Assembly: GCA_025765615.1 (NCBI GenBank)
Contig: JAIVFJ010000043.1
Location: 248,001-312,000 of the forward strand
Reading direction: 5' to 3'
Origin: Zopfochytrium polystomum
Taxonomy: Eukaryota > Chytridiomycota > Chytridiomycetes > Chytridiales > Chytridiaceae
DNA: 64,000 nucleotides
Shown in pieces: positions 10,767 through 23,160 of this stretch (positions are counted from its first letter, which is position 1; every line of letters begins with the position of its first letter). The notes below the pieces were generated by a model that saw nothing but the letters and a program-made list of their open reading frames with translations, searched no databases and was not told where the DNA came from. A program made the position numbers and the translations under genes.

Positions 10767-12636
10767 ACAACGAATTTTCCGTCAGTGCATACCTCACGCT
10801 ACACCCGTTGATGCGAATAGGACCCCCCGCTGTTTTGGTACGACCTGAGGAGTGCTTTCATAGACAATCAGTTCCCAACTCTCTATGCAGTGCCCTATCA
10901 GAGCGATCGCGCCAGCTCCTTCCTTAGCTCTCGGAAGTCAGGTCTTCCACGGCTTCAGCCCCAAAGACGACGTGGACGCAGGGTGCGGGCGACCCGTCGT
11001 GTGGGCCTTTAGCGTGGAGCCGTTCAACGTGGTGCACGACAAGGTACATGGTCTCTTCGCGGACCGTACTTGGCCTGGCGACAGTCGCGCGGCTCTGCCA
11101 CCCTCTACGTGGACGATCCAGGCAGGAGGGTTGGGGACAGCGTCATGTTGAGCGAGGACGAAGACGGCGTGGAAGCGGACGGCGAGGACCTCGTTTGGAA
11201 CGAGTTCCACACCGTGTTTTTGGATAACATTTCGAAGGAGGAGAGGGATGCGCAACGGCGCACGATACTGGCCTGCTCCCCGCCCGCCTGGCTGGCGGCC
11301 TGATCCGGCGGTGAGTCGCCAGCACAGCTTGTCGTCCTGGACCGGCACCTGGCGAGATATGTTGGAAGGGATGGTTCTTTGAGACCAATCGCCTTTCCGC
11401 AACACAGCACACAAAAAAGAATACGCGGTGGCGGCTCACGCCTCTCCAGCCCCGGCTCGTGCGGGGGACGAGGTTCTCAAGCATAACTAATCCGTTCATC
11501 GCGGCCGTGACATGTTGTCCAGATTGCAGTCAACAATGAATGACTGACAATTATAGGTTACCGTTAAGACTTTGTAAACAATTTACAATATAACTTGTGC
11601 GCCTGTGGACTTTGGCAAACGAGATGGGTTCGAATCCCACGCGGGGTGCTGTCCCTTTTCATATGATTGAAGGATTCAATTGATTTTGTCCAGGGCCGGG
11701 GAACAATAATTAAACAGACTTTTTTGGATCTAACAACTAATACAATTGGCTGGCGTCTGCCAGACAGGACAGACATTGACCGAAATTGGTAGCGGCAACT
11801 TCTGCCATATTTTGGAAAAGCAAGCTTGGCGTGTTCCCCTCTTTGGTACAATGATTGCCTCTTCTTCTTGCCTCGGATTGCATTTTCCACACGAGACAAC
11901 GAAGGCAGGGACAGCGTGGCGGCGGTGAAGGATGATGCAGTGGCGGTTGGACGACACGGGGCTCATGCGGTGAACTCTCGAAGAGTGGGGCGCGTATTAT
12001 CCCTGCCCATCGCAAGAAAGAGCCTTTGATTGAACCGGACTGGAATATTATTTTTTTTGCGTCAGCACGAGACAAAACCATCGTTTGTTGCTCCCTGCAT
12101 CGCTCGACGCAGCAGGCGCCGGCCGATTGGAAGAAACTGGACCCCACTTCTCGAAAGTAATTGCTGGTCTGTCTGTCTGTCTGTCTGTCTGTCATTGGGT
12201 CAGTCAGTCTGTTTGGAAAGCCAGTGTGTGTGTGTGTGTTGTATGTTGAGGTGTGTTGGGGTGTTGCGCTGCATGTGCCACGCTTTCCCTTTTTTTTGCA
12301 TCATCATCAATCAATCAATCAAAAAATAAATACAAGAAAAAGAAAGAGGGAGAGTGGGTGTGTGTGGGATGAGCCCATCGCTGCAAACAAAGAACAACAG
12401 CAACTCTCTCTCGTCGGTCCTTCTACCTCCACAACCCTCTTCGTGTTCTCCTCGCGACGACGACCAGGACTGCCCACGCGATAACTGCTACGGCCCGCAG
12501 CGAAAGCGACAGAACGAACGACCGACGGCTGGCTGAAGGAAGCTGGCTGGCCGAGCTGCTCTCACCCCAACAGAAATTTAATTCGGACTGCTCAACAATC
12601 CAAGGCGCCCGCCACCACCGCCCACTTTCGACAAAC
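10767..12636. other. Intergenic stretch: unresolved open frames, simple repeats and 5' region of the SFP1-like gene
   Basis: Plus-strand frames at 10885-11151 and 11070-11303 have protein-like stretches (for example DLVWNEFHTVFLDNI) but match no family I recognise. They may be further debris next to the broken bisphosphatase gene. A tRNA T-arm-like sequence at 11626-11640 lacks a matching 5' half. The right part holds simple repeats, TG-rich and CT-rich tracts, and presumably the promoter of the zinc-finger gene at 12637. Confidence 0.4.
12167..12193 (+). repeat. (CTGT)n tetranucleotide microsatellite
   Basis: About six to seven perfect CTGT units lie roughly 450 nt upstream of the SFP1-like start codon. 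A GT dinucleotide run follows at about 12226-12240. The same tetramer (as ACAG on the other strand) recurs in other 5' regions of this window. Confidence 0.9.
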
Positions 12637-14728
12637 ATGACCTCGACCGCCACCGCGTCGTCGTCGTTCGGCGCGGGCCTCGCCGCACGAAGCGCAACCA
12701 CAAACACGATCAACAGCAGCCCAGTCGGCGCCTCGTCCTCTGCAGACTTGTTCTCCTTCAGAAGCGAAAGCCCTCTCTTCTCGCCAACTCGAGCGTCTCC
12801 TCCATCGACACTGTCGTCCTCGTTAGCGGCAGCCCTCCGACGCAATCAGACATCAAACAACAACCAACAACCACAGCACTCGCCCCTCAAAGCCGAGCTC
12901 CAGCCCGACCAGCCAGGCAGCAGAGCAAACATCGTTGAGCACCCCGCCGACCGCTCCCAAGGGAGCAAGTATCATGACATTCTGAGCGGGAGTGGCGGCC
13001 TCTCGGCCGCTGGCGTAAACGTGAGGGGCAATCGTCCCGCGCATTACCAGCCTCACACACACCACTTCCCCACAATGTCTCCATCTGACAGTGCGGCGCA
13101 TAGCTCTTCATACAGACGAGCGCTGGCGCTGATGGGATCATTGCCACGGTCTTTAGGAAAGTCTGGTAGTGCGGCCTTGGCGGCGAGCTTGAGCCGAAGC
13201 TTGGGTCGGTCCTGGTCGCGAGAGTCCATGTTGGAGTTGAGTTTCCCTTGTGTTTGATTTGTCGCCTCAATTCGCCACGAACCCCTACCCCACCGTTCAG
13301 TCTCGTCCTGCCCCCACGCTCCCGCGAACCACACGCTCTTTAGTCGCCGGCCTTCCCTTCTCCTACTCGAAATACCACTCTCATCTTCCAGTTACTCCTC
13401 CTTGCCTCTCACCAACCACTTTTATATTTAGGACTCTCGCTCAGCACTTTGCTCCGAAATCGCCAATGATGGCGCCGTCTCCTGGACGCGACCTTGCCCA
13501 CTTCTCCGTCCTCGAAGATCGATTTTGCAAAGATTTTGCGTGCTGCGGGATCAGCCTTGCGACCTTGCACGACCTGCTTCAACATTTTGAAGAATGCCAC
13601 GTTAGAGTGGAGTCCGATTTCGAGAACAGCGAGAGTGGCGCTGATGGCGCCGACGAGGAAGAGCTTCCCTTTGAGTTTGACAGCGCGGACGATGACACTA
13701 TGGAAATGGACTTGTGTGAAGAGGTCAATCCCGTGCAAACTCCTGTACTGTTTGCGGGAAACGTGCTGCCTTCGCTTATCCCGTGCTCCCCTTCATCTGT
13801 TGGGGTAGTCGATTCGATTCACCACCGCGATTCTGCCAACTTCCGATCATCTATTCCTTCATTCGGCCGTGGGCTTACTTCTCCGCCCACTCGTGCAACC
13901 CCGTCATCCTTACTGAATGTTACCGCCGTGTCTTCGCGCTCGGCGTCCGTAACGCCAACAAAAGCTTCCTCGACCTATGTGTCAGCTTTCGAGACTGCAG
14001 TTATTCGACAACGACGAGTGTCCACGCCTGATTTCTCCGCTGCCCACAACGAGAGCACACCGCCCTCAAGTTCGGCCGCGTTTTTCGAAAAGAACAGCTA
14101 CGGAAAGAGGCGGAGAAACACGCACAGCGCCTTTGCGCACCTGGAGGCGCCCGTTCGGTCGCCTTTCGCTGTCGCCTCGAAAGAAGATGACAACGTATTT
14201 AACAGCATTCATTTGGACGAAAACACTCTATTCGATCCTTTCGGGGGGGTTAGTTTCTCGCCGCTGAAACTTTTGCGTACTGACTCGATGGTTTTTCACT
14301 TCAATCAGACACCTCGAGCACACCAAAAACTGCGGCTCGACCATTCCGCCGACTTGACTTTGGCAGCCCATACGAACACGAAGATCAAACCAGAAGCCAT
14401 GCTGGACGGCAGCGTTGCGCCCGAGTTGGGGAAGCAGCTGTCTCCGCCGACAGACGCAGAAGACCCATCCAACGCCGACGACCGACCCTTCAAGTGCCGC
14501 GTCAACGGCTGCAGTAAAGCTTACAAAAATCCTGGCGGTCTAAAGTACCACATGCGCAACGGGCACGCGCAGGAGCTGGATGACGCAGAGCTGAACTTGA
14601 TCGTGCAAAAGCCTTACGAATGCCCCGTTCCAGAGTGTGCAAAAAGGTACAAGAACTTGAATGGTCTGAAGTACCATATCGAACATGTCCATATTGCATT
14701 ATTGGGAGGGATTGCAGTGGTGGAGTAA
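12637..14728 (+). CDS. SFP1-like C2H2 zinc-finger transcription factor
   Basis: Proposed exons are 12637 to about 13235 and 13432-14728 (about 631 residues). The donor is the uncertain point; the acceptor TTTATATTTAG at 13431 is good. The first 200 residues are Ser/Ala/Pro-rich. A finger-like CCGISLATLHDLLQHFEECH follows near the middle, then an acidic segment. The C-terminus has two closely related fingers: FKCRVNGCSKAYKNPGGLK and YECPVPECAKRYKNLNGLK, each followed by a spaced His pair. The YKN-x-x-GLKYH signature with a split third finger upstream is typical of the fungal SFP1/animal JAZF1 group. SFP1 in yeast controls ribosomal-protein and ribosome-biogenesis genes. A role in growth control here is inferred from the family. 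It converges with IFT172, about 760 nt away. Confidence 0.85.
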
Positions 14729-15485
14729 AAAAATCTGCAGCATATCTGGAGCGGAACAATCGACAGTCTTTTTGACCAATTTTGTAGACACCACCGTAAT
14801 TTCGTACCTTCTTTGCTTTTTGCCGACAGTCAATCCCTGGAAGGCAAACTTTCGATGAGTTCGGCTGCGTGCCGCTCTACGCCTATTCTTTTAAGTTGAT
14901 TTCATATCCTGGTTCAATCCAGATGGCCACTGTGAACCTCTCCATACATCCATATCTCGAAAATTTCAGTTTCTTCTCTTACATTGTAGTATTGTCATCA
15001 CTCCACTCTTCCTTTCTCCCTCCAACCACATTTTTATTTCGTTAGTTTCCATTGTATTTTGCGATTCCTCCCTCCTTGATGTGGGACTCCGTCTCCTTTT
15101 TGTTATATCCCCCGTGGTTGCTGTTGGCGAGACTGCGGAGTGGCGCTGCAGAGTGCTTAGTGGTCCCGCAAGCTCCAGAGCTTGTCTCTCAGATGACTGT
15201 TTTGAAGTAATTTTTTTTTCCCGATCTGTTTTCAGCCGCTCAGTCGGCCAATTTCCCCCTCGTAAAAAAGTCGCGTGTCGTCTCCCAGCCTTGAAACCAG
15301 CGAGCAGCTCCGGCAGAAGCTGGGCCCTAAATAATCCACACGAGTGACTGTTCCACGTTTCTGGCTCTTGTTCTTCGGGAAACACTCAAGCGTGGCTGGG
15401 CGCATGAACAATGAACTCTTGTGTATTTATTGTATTTATTCATCTTTAGCGGTCGGGCGAGAGCGCACCAGTCTAAAGCGCCGCA
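14729..15485. other. Convergent intergenic region, no gene seen
   Basis: This lies between the stop codons of the SFP1-like gene and IFT172. It is T-rich with C/T tracts. Open frames here are short and show no family features. It presumably holds both 3' untranslated regions. Confidence 0.5.
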
Positions 15486-18400
15486 CTACAAGAAGACGGG
15501 CTGCTGCGTTGTTCCACACCACGGGCACACGTGTTCGAGCATTGTAAACTTGTTCCAGTCCTCCTTGTTTGCGCAGCGGTTGCACGCGTTGCAGCGGACC
15601 TTGTTCCGCAGCAGCGGGTACCCTGTTGTTGTGTGTTGCGTGCGTTCGGGGGGCATTGCGATTTTTTTTTTTTTTGTAGTGTTGGCGATAAAAAAATTAG
15701 GAAAGTCGAGAAAGGCATGAAAAATGGAGAGAGAGTGAGGGAAAGAGGGAGATAGAGGGTCAGAGAAGGCCCAATCGCGCACCTGTGACGACGCACGGCT
15801 GCGCTGCCGCCTTGCAGTTGTAGCAGACGAGCGACGCGTCGTAGATACTGGTCCCGCAGTCGTCGCAGTCTCGCCGGTCGACTTCCTGCTTGATTTTCTG
15901 GTCCAGAGAGACCTGGAGCACCCAGTTACGCACTTCGTCGCGTTTTTGCTCCTTGTGTTTCCCCGGCGCGTCCAATGTTAGCGAAGGCGGAGTTATTTTT
16001 CCGCACGCACTTTCTTACCGGCATGTTTTCGTGTGGAAGCTCCACGTCGAACGGGATATCGGATTTCGCAAAGTCTGTGTTTTCGATCATGGAAGCGTCG
16101 CCGCCCTCCTCGATGGCGTCGCTGATGTCGAGGAAGCGGTTCCAGCAAACAAAGGCCATGCTGTTCATTCCAGCCAACTATTTTGGTTTGTTTGTTGTTG
16201 GGGCGAGCTCGTTTAGAACAGCCCCCGCACAAAACCCCCCGCATGAAACCTTTGCATAGTGCCCGGCCTCATAGAACCCGCGGTCCGGCGGGAACTCGCC
16301 CGTGTACCGCAACAGCGCGATGCTCTGCTTCGCCGAAAAGTACGCCAGCTCGCGCTTCTTGGCGGCGTAGTTCCGCAGCGTCAGCAGGTGCGCGATGAAG
16401 AGGTACTTTGCAAACTCGGGTGGCGCGTTCGGGCTGTTTGACGGCGGCGCGCTCGCGCTGGCGGTCATGACAGTCGAGGCTCCCGTCGCGGGGCTTACGG
16501 GGCCGCCGACCTGGCGGGTGGCAGTTGTGTCAATTTTCAAAGGGGTGGTACACTCTGACGGTGGAAGTGGGGTGGAGCGGGTTTTGGGGAGGGGGTGCGA
16601 GGGTGTTCGTTTAAAAAAAAATGCGTGTGGGTGCTCACAAGTTTAAATAGAACTTCGCGGAGGGCGGTGAGGCCGGCAGGTGAGCCGTTGTGGATGATCT
16701 CCCGTGCAAGGCGCAAGTAAATGTCGTAATTGTTGGAACTGTGGAAGACGCCGTACTTTGCAATGACCTGAGCAGCCATGTCGAAGTTGCTGTCCCTGAT
16801 GAGACTGACGGCGTGCATTGAAAGGTACTTGTTCAAGACCTCTTGACCCTGGTTGCCGCGAAGCAGATTAGAATCGTTATTGAAATCCGCTCCCACCACC
16901 ACGCCAGCAGAAACCCTTACATGGCCCGACGCCGTTTCCAGACACTTCTCCCACTCCCCTCGCTGCATCAGCAAATCCAGGCCGGCGGCAACGTCAATGT
17001 TGATAAGTGCGTCTGCGTGCCCCTGGTTCTTCAGGTGCGACACGTACGTCGCCTCCAAGTAGTCCGCGTACTTTGGCGCCACCGCGACAACCTCCTTCGC
17101 CCTGTCCCACAGCCCTCCCGCCGCGAACGAGTCGATCGCCTCGCGGTACATCTCGACGCCAACGTAAAACTCGGCGGCCTGCTCGTACCGCTTGATCCCT
17201 TGCAGCCGCGAGCAGACCGTCGTGACGACCTCGCGGTCCCGGTCCGGCACAAACTTCATCGCGAGCTCGACCGCCTTCTCCCACACCTCCTCCAGGAACC
17301 GGTAGTCTGTGATCTGCGGCGCGTTGAAGCGGAGGTAAAGGTCGATCGCGCGAGAAAAGTCTTTTTGTTGCTCGAGCGCCTTGGCGCTTGCGAGCATCTC
17401 CTCCTTCCCTCCGGCCGTGCCGCGGCCGGCTAGGTAGCGGCTGTACTCCTCGCTCACCTCACTGATCTTGTTTGGCAAGTATTCTTTGGTGAATTGGAGT
17501 GCCTCCTTCCACAGGTTGGCGTCTTTGTACCAACGTATGGCGAGGTCTGGACGCTGCGCTCTCATCAAGAGCGTCTCGGCCATGGGAAAGTCCTTTCGCT
17601 CAAATAGCACCTTTGCCTGACTGACAAGCACTTCGGGAACGCTTGCGGGGTCGTACGTCTCGGCTACTGTGAGGGCTGCGTCCCAGTCCTCGTTGTGGAC
17701 GTACATGAGAATAGCCTCTTTCGGCTTCCCGGCCAAGACGAACGCGTTCTGGGCCTCTTTGAATTTTCCTTCGTCCTCAAGGTACATGGCGTGTCGATAG
17801 TGAACGTCGGCGAGCTTGAATTTGTCCGCGAAACGGCTCAGCTCAAAGGCGAACTCGAAGGCGCCGTTCTCGGTTGCAAAATCGATCGCAGCCTCGAGGA
17901 GATTGAATTTTGTGAGCAGCTTGACTGCAGACTCTCCGCCCAAGGAGCGGGCCCACAGATAGGCCACTTGCTTGGCAGAGTTTGGCCCTCCGTATGTCTT
18001 GGCTACCTGGAAGTATTGGACGTTAGACCGCGCGAAAAACAGTGGGTACTGGCCTCACCCGATATGCCTCATCAAATGAATTGTTGGCACAGTACATGTT
18101 TATGGCCGATTTCCACTCTTTGCCTTCTATGTAATGATGCTCTGCTTGCTTGAAAGTTCCTTCCGCCTCCAACTGTTTCGCAAGGTATAGGTGGGTCTCT
18201 TGAAGTAGGTCCTTGTGATGTGCGGTGACCAAGCGTATCATTTGATCGTAGTGCTTGTGGTTTTTGTACATGTTGATTGCCAGATCTGGCTCTCCAACTG
18301 TAAGATAAAGCTTTTCTGCCTCCTTGAGTTTGCCTGCGCGTTTCGGACAAGTTAAAGAAAGGAAGCTTTGACACATGAGCGCAACCTTCATTCTCCATTT

Positions 18401-21400
18401 CCTTCCCTTGACTTATGTACAAGAAGGCAACCTCCTCGCTTGACATGTAGGTCGTTGCCAGGGCGTGCGCTTTTTCCCATTTGTTCGCCTTCGTGTACAT
18501 GTCCACAGCCTCTTGGGGATTCTCAGCCAGAACGTAGTACTTCTCAGCTTGGGCAAGATCCCCGGCTTGTGAGAAGTGACGTGCCAGTTGAAGATAGTAA
18601 GGAATACCCCGCTCAGGAGGGTCGAGGCTGTCGACGATACCAACGGCCTTCTTCCACTTCAAAAGATACGCCGACAGGATGTTGGAGGGCTTCAACAACT
18701 TTCTCTGAAAAAGCTCACCTGCTTCGCCGCAATCGCTGCTTCAATGGCCTTAACCGATTTGCCAGCTTCGATGTAGTGATTAATGGCCGCATCCATCTGT
18801 TTCTGCGCGACCAAGTGGTCTCCCCATTGCTGGCAGAAGGTAAAGCTTTTCAACGAGCGTACACCAAAGATCAATCGGCTACATGATTCTTACCTCCTCC
18901 AAGGCCAAAACCTCGTGAGGGTAAATGAGCCGGGACAACTCTACCGCAGCACGGAACGCCTTCCCGCGTCTGTAAGAATCGAGCGCACGATCGTTGCTTC
19001 CAAGCTTTTCGTATAGCTCTCCAGCCTTTAAGCAAGGTGAGACATGCAAACAACCGGAGGGTTTGGTAAGGAAGTACCTTCTCGTACAGCCCAACTTTGA
19101 ACAGGGCGGAGGCGACGCGTTCGGTGAGATCAACGTGACTCAGACCGTGCATGTTTAAAAGCTGTGCAGCCCGCGCCGGCATTCCTTGAGAAGGACGAGT
19201 GTTCCTTTCAGCAACTTGCAGGGTGTCGAAAGTCACCAAGCTGAAATACCTCCTTTCAAATAAAGATTCACGGCGGCAACGTAGTCGCCCTCCTCCTCCT
19301 TGAGCTCGCCGGCTTTATCTTCTTGGCTGGAATCCAGCAGCCATTGCATGTAGTTCTTTTTCAACTGATCAACGTCTGGGTGATTCTTTTGTTCGGCAAC
19401 CCGGATGGCCATATTCCATCGGTGCATTTCTTGGTACATCTCCATCGCCTCTTCCGTTTGCCCCTTTGAGTACTTCTTAGATTGCCAAGCATTTGCGCAG
19501 ATTAGGCAAACTTACAAGCTCCAGGTATATGTTTTCGGCAACTTTGAACTGCTTGTCGAGAGCTGCAAGTCGTGCTTTCACAATGTACTGACAAACCTGC
19601 GGCTGCATTAAACAGGAAACATCCCCAAATTAGAATCCATAAAGTAAAGGAATGAATAAGGCAGTGGTTGCTGGGAACTAACATCATCCCCCATGCGCTC
19701 CTGCACATCCGCAATATTTCCAATGTAGCGAGCCTTCGCAACATCTCCGAGTGCTGCGTAGCACCTCTGCGCAATCAGAATCTTCTGATCTTTAAGGGCC
19801 AAGACGCTCAGGGACTTCCACATCGCTTCGGTCTCGGGAGTGAGTTCTAAGCTTTCAAGAAGAGCAACTGCTCTTTGAAATAAGCTTGTTTGTCAGCGGC
19901 CGGGAGAGACCAGTTGCAACCGAGTGTAGGTCTGCTGCTTACCGTTCATAGTCATGATCGTCCAGTGCTGTTCCGAACTCAATGAGAGTCTCGTCCAGCG
20001 TATATGACACAGTGTTGACACCCTCGTCTACAATCACCTCAGTTTTCCCACCCTCTCGCTCAATATCCTCAATATCCCCCTTATGATGAATACCAGTTAA
20101 CCATCGCTCTTTAATACAAAACATATCGCTCACTTTAATCGGGAACATTGTTACTCTCTGAGGTGAGTCGATTGAGTACCAGATGCAGATGTTGTTGCGA
20201 CTCTGAGCGACCACCACGTCACTGAAAGGGACCCACTACAATTTGGAGTCGTTACAAAGTCTCTGATAATTCTCCATCCGTTCGGCCCCCCCGCCTGGCC
20301 CTACCTGCACATAGCTACAATAGTGCAAAAGAGTGGTACGCGTCTGGGTTGTCACGTCGTACAGATGTAGTTGCTGCCTCCGGTCACGGTAGAGCAACTT
20401 GTTCGCTTTGCCGGAGAGCTGGCGAAACGTCGCGGTCAGTCATTCATCACCTCCAGTATCATTGAGAAGTCTAACCTCCAGCCAGTCGACTCGTGCATCA
20501 TGGCTTATAGCTGCAATGTTGAGTCCTGTGGAAAGGTCCAACACATGAATAGTTTGCAAATCTATCAAGTAGGCAATTCGTTTGATGTCCTCATCAGCTT
20601 TTCGTTCATTCAAGCGAACGCTTTATGCAGTATGTGCCGAAGTTCGAGTTTCAGAATTAGATTCATTGCACGTGGAGCGACAAGCCAGACCTGATGAGAT
20701 GCGGATTCATATGCTCCGTTCTGCATGATCCAAGAATCTCATTCACGCCGTACTCTATCAGCGACAGCTCTCCAGCGTTGAACACCATGCAAACCAACGG
20801 GTTATCAAAGAAAAATTTCTCGTTCCCACTCCCAGTCCATGGAATCTTTCCCGACAGGATCAGTTTTCGACTCCGAACCGGCAATGATCAACCAACCTCG
20901 CTCAACTTGCAGCTTGCCAAGTCTCCCATTAGCAGCGTTTCGGGGGTGTGCGCGACAAGAAACTGATCCTGGAATATATTGACTTTTTCCACTTCGTAAC
21001 CGTAATGCGATTTCAAGACGATTCTAGAACCAGTCGACAAACCGCTTGACGATGACTTGGGACGGGGAGACGTATGTAAATTCGAATTTGCCCTTGTAGC
21101 GAGATCGGCGGAGACAGCAATCAAATAGCTCAACCGCGCCGCACATGGTACCCTGCGAATCATTGCATGAAATGAGCGATATTCGAAATAGGCCAGCCGA
21201 TAGAACGCGAGCTTGAACTCACAACAACAAGCCTGGATCCGTCAGGTTTCCATGCCAAAGCAGACACAGTGAACATGTTCTCAATGATTTTGGGTGGTGC
21301 TTCCTCCCAACACCGTCTCGATGTTGAGTAATTGTAAATGTGCATCCTTGTCGCAATAATATGAGAAAGCTTTTGGACGGACGCAGACCGAAAAACCGAA

Positions 21401-22405
21401 ATCACCTGTTAAAACCTCCTACAACCGCACAGAGTCCGCTTGGGCTCATTTCAATCGTTGTGAACTCATCAATGTCGTCGTCCCTCGAGTAGTCGAACTC
21501 TTGCTGTACCCGCCCAGATGTTTTGTCGTAAAAAACGACCGTGCGGTCAGCCCCCGCCGCGACGATGGAAGGTTCCGACCAGGCCAACGCGTTTGGTGGG
21601 CAAGTATGCGTTGTGAACTTACCCTTTTTTTTGGGGCGGAGGGGGTCGGTTTGTTCTGTCAGCCAGAGGCCACTGCAAAGATACTGTTTTTTCGTCTGTT
21701 CGAACCTGTGCGGCTCCCGACACGGCATCGTCAAAGAAGAAGCGGTTGATCGAGCCATCGAGGTGACCGGTGATGACGGCGCTGCCGTCGATGCTGCTGG
21801 CGGCCGAGACCACGCAGCTGTCTGTCTGGTACAGGGTGGCCGCCTTGTTGGTTTTGAGGTTGCCGACGCGGACCTGTTTGTTTGTTTGTCATGTATTGTG
21901 TTTCGGTTGAAGCGAGTTGGTAAAATTAGACGCAGTCGTGGGCGTCGATGAATAATGTGACCTTGCCGTCCACCATGCCAAACACCAGCGCATTCGGCTG
22001 CTCTCTCGGCCAGGTCAAGCACGTGATCTCCGCGCTCTGGATCAGCTTGTTGCAGATGCTCTTCTTCTCGCCCCACTCCACGCCCAGCTTGTACACAAAC
22101 ACGACGCAGTCGGTCTGCGCCACGGCGAGCTTCGTGCCGTCCGGCGAAAAGGCCAGCGCACAGATGCTGTAGCCGCGAGACGCTGCTCCGGACCCGGACG
22201 GAGCGGCGGACGTCGCCGACGTGGTTGGGTCCGCCGGCTTGGTGGCGAAGCGGTCTTTGCGGTCGCCGGCGTCGTCGAACAGGTGGATGACGCGGTCAGC
22301 GGTGGCTACGGCGAGCTTTTGGGAGCCGGGCGACCACGCGAGCGCAGTGATGCGGGCGGGGCCTTCTCCAGCCGGGATGATCGATTTGAGGTGTCGGATC
22401 TGCAT
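15486..22405 (-). CDS. IFT172: Intraflagellar transport protein IFT172
   Basis: Twenty-three exons can be traced: 22405-21932, 21873-21706, 21623-21406, 21346-21223, 21152-20897, 20845-20691, 20620-20476, 20418-20305, 20235-19943, 19872-19683, 19602-19516, 19463-19250, 19184-19078, 19025-18894, 18829-18719, 18656-18386, 18333-18059, 18006-16921, 16848-16639, 16510-16250, 16177-16019, 15951-15783 and 15622-15486. The product has about 1,784 residues, close to animal IFT172. N-terminal WD40 propellers include [17 protein letters not shown] and [11 protein letters not shown] long TPR-like helical array follows, for example [21 protein letters not shown] and [10 protein letters not shown]. The C-terminus has paired CxxC motifs ending in [16 protein letters not shown] and CPWCGT. 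IFT172 is the largest IFT-B subunit and is needed at the flagellar tip, so this cell makes a flagellum. One extra base near 21045 breaks the frame between SQVIVK and [12 protein letters not shown], probably a sequence error. Confidence 0.95.
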
Positions 22406-22780
22406 TCGTGCGAGCTGGCCCGCGTATGGGGGAAGAGGCTGCGATGTTTATTTGAATGGCGCGCACACCGCCACTGTTTCCGTCTAGACAATCCTCATGG
22501 CGTGCGGAGAAGTGGCCCACCAAAGAACGAACAACCAAGTGGCGATCGAAACCCCGACGTCGTTTACTCGCTCGCCCCTTGCCGCACAGCGTTGACGCCC
22601 TCCGACGGAAGAGGGAGGTCGGATAAGGGTATCCGCCTAATGGAGGTCAGGTGCGGATAATGCACACTGACCGCGACAATGTCATAAGCAGCTCAGCCCT
22701 GCCACCCGCAGTGGGTGGCTGCGACGATGAGGTATTGACACGCTCTGCTCTGTCGATCTCTCGGCCTCTCTGGGCCTCTG

Positions 22781-22783
<3 letters not shown>

Positions 22784-22812
<29 letters not shown>
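22784..22812 (+). repeat. (CT)n microsatellite
   Basis: About fourteen perfect CT dinucleotides, followed by CCCTTTCCCTTTCTCTCCC pyrimidine sequence, in the region upstream of both divergent genes. Confidence 0.9.
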
Positions 22813-22818
<6 letters not shown>

Positions 22819-23030
22819 TTTCCCTTTCTCTCCCTCCAAGGAACAACCAACTCAAACCCCTCTTTCCTTTGTGCTCACGCCACCTTGTTTGAGAGTGCAT
22901 TGAGAAAGCACCCGTATTGGGGTTGGTTGGACACGTGCCAGGGTGCGCCAGTAGGAGAGGGACAGACCCACTGCTTCCAGCTGAACCATTGGCAGTCAGG
23001 TGGGCTCATGCTGATTTGGTTTTAGGGAGG

Positions 23031-23062
<32 letters not shown>
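23031..23062 (+). repeat. (ACAG)n microsatellite
   Basis: About eight perfect ACAG/GACA units roughly 100-130 nt before the start codon at 23161. It is the same tetramer family as the repeats at 12167, 38320-38382 and 60079. Confidence 0.92.
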
Positions 23063-23063
<1 letters not shown>

Positions 23064-23160
23064 CACCACGTCATGCTGAGTGCCGCAGGTGCTGGAGAGA
23101 AAGAGAGAGAGACAGAGAGAGAGAAACTTGAGACAAGACTGACTGACTGACAGAGAGCAT

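Larger units (their letters stand above)
22406..23160. promoter_or_regulatory. Shared 5' region between IFT172 (-) and the Ser/Pro-rich gene (+)
   Basis: A head-to-head intergenic region of about 755 nt. It contains a (CT)n run at about 22784-22812, an (ACAG)n run at about 23031-23062 and a GA-rich tract at 23095-23130. No defined promoter element was identified. Regulatory function is inferred only from position. Confidence 0.45.

Noticed and set aside
11560..11660. Functional tRNA gene
   Set aside because: Only the T-arm half is present. No complementary 5' acceptor strand, D-arm or anticodon arm can be folded.
22784..23062. CRISPR-like array suggested by regular short repeats
   Set aside because: The repeats are perfect di- and tetranucleotides without spacers, in a eukaryotic genome.
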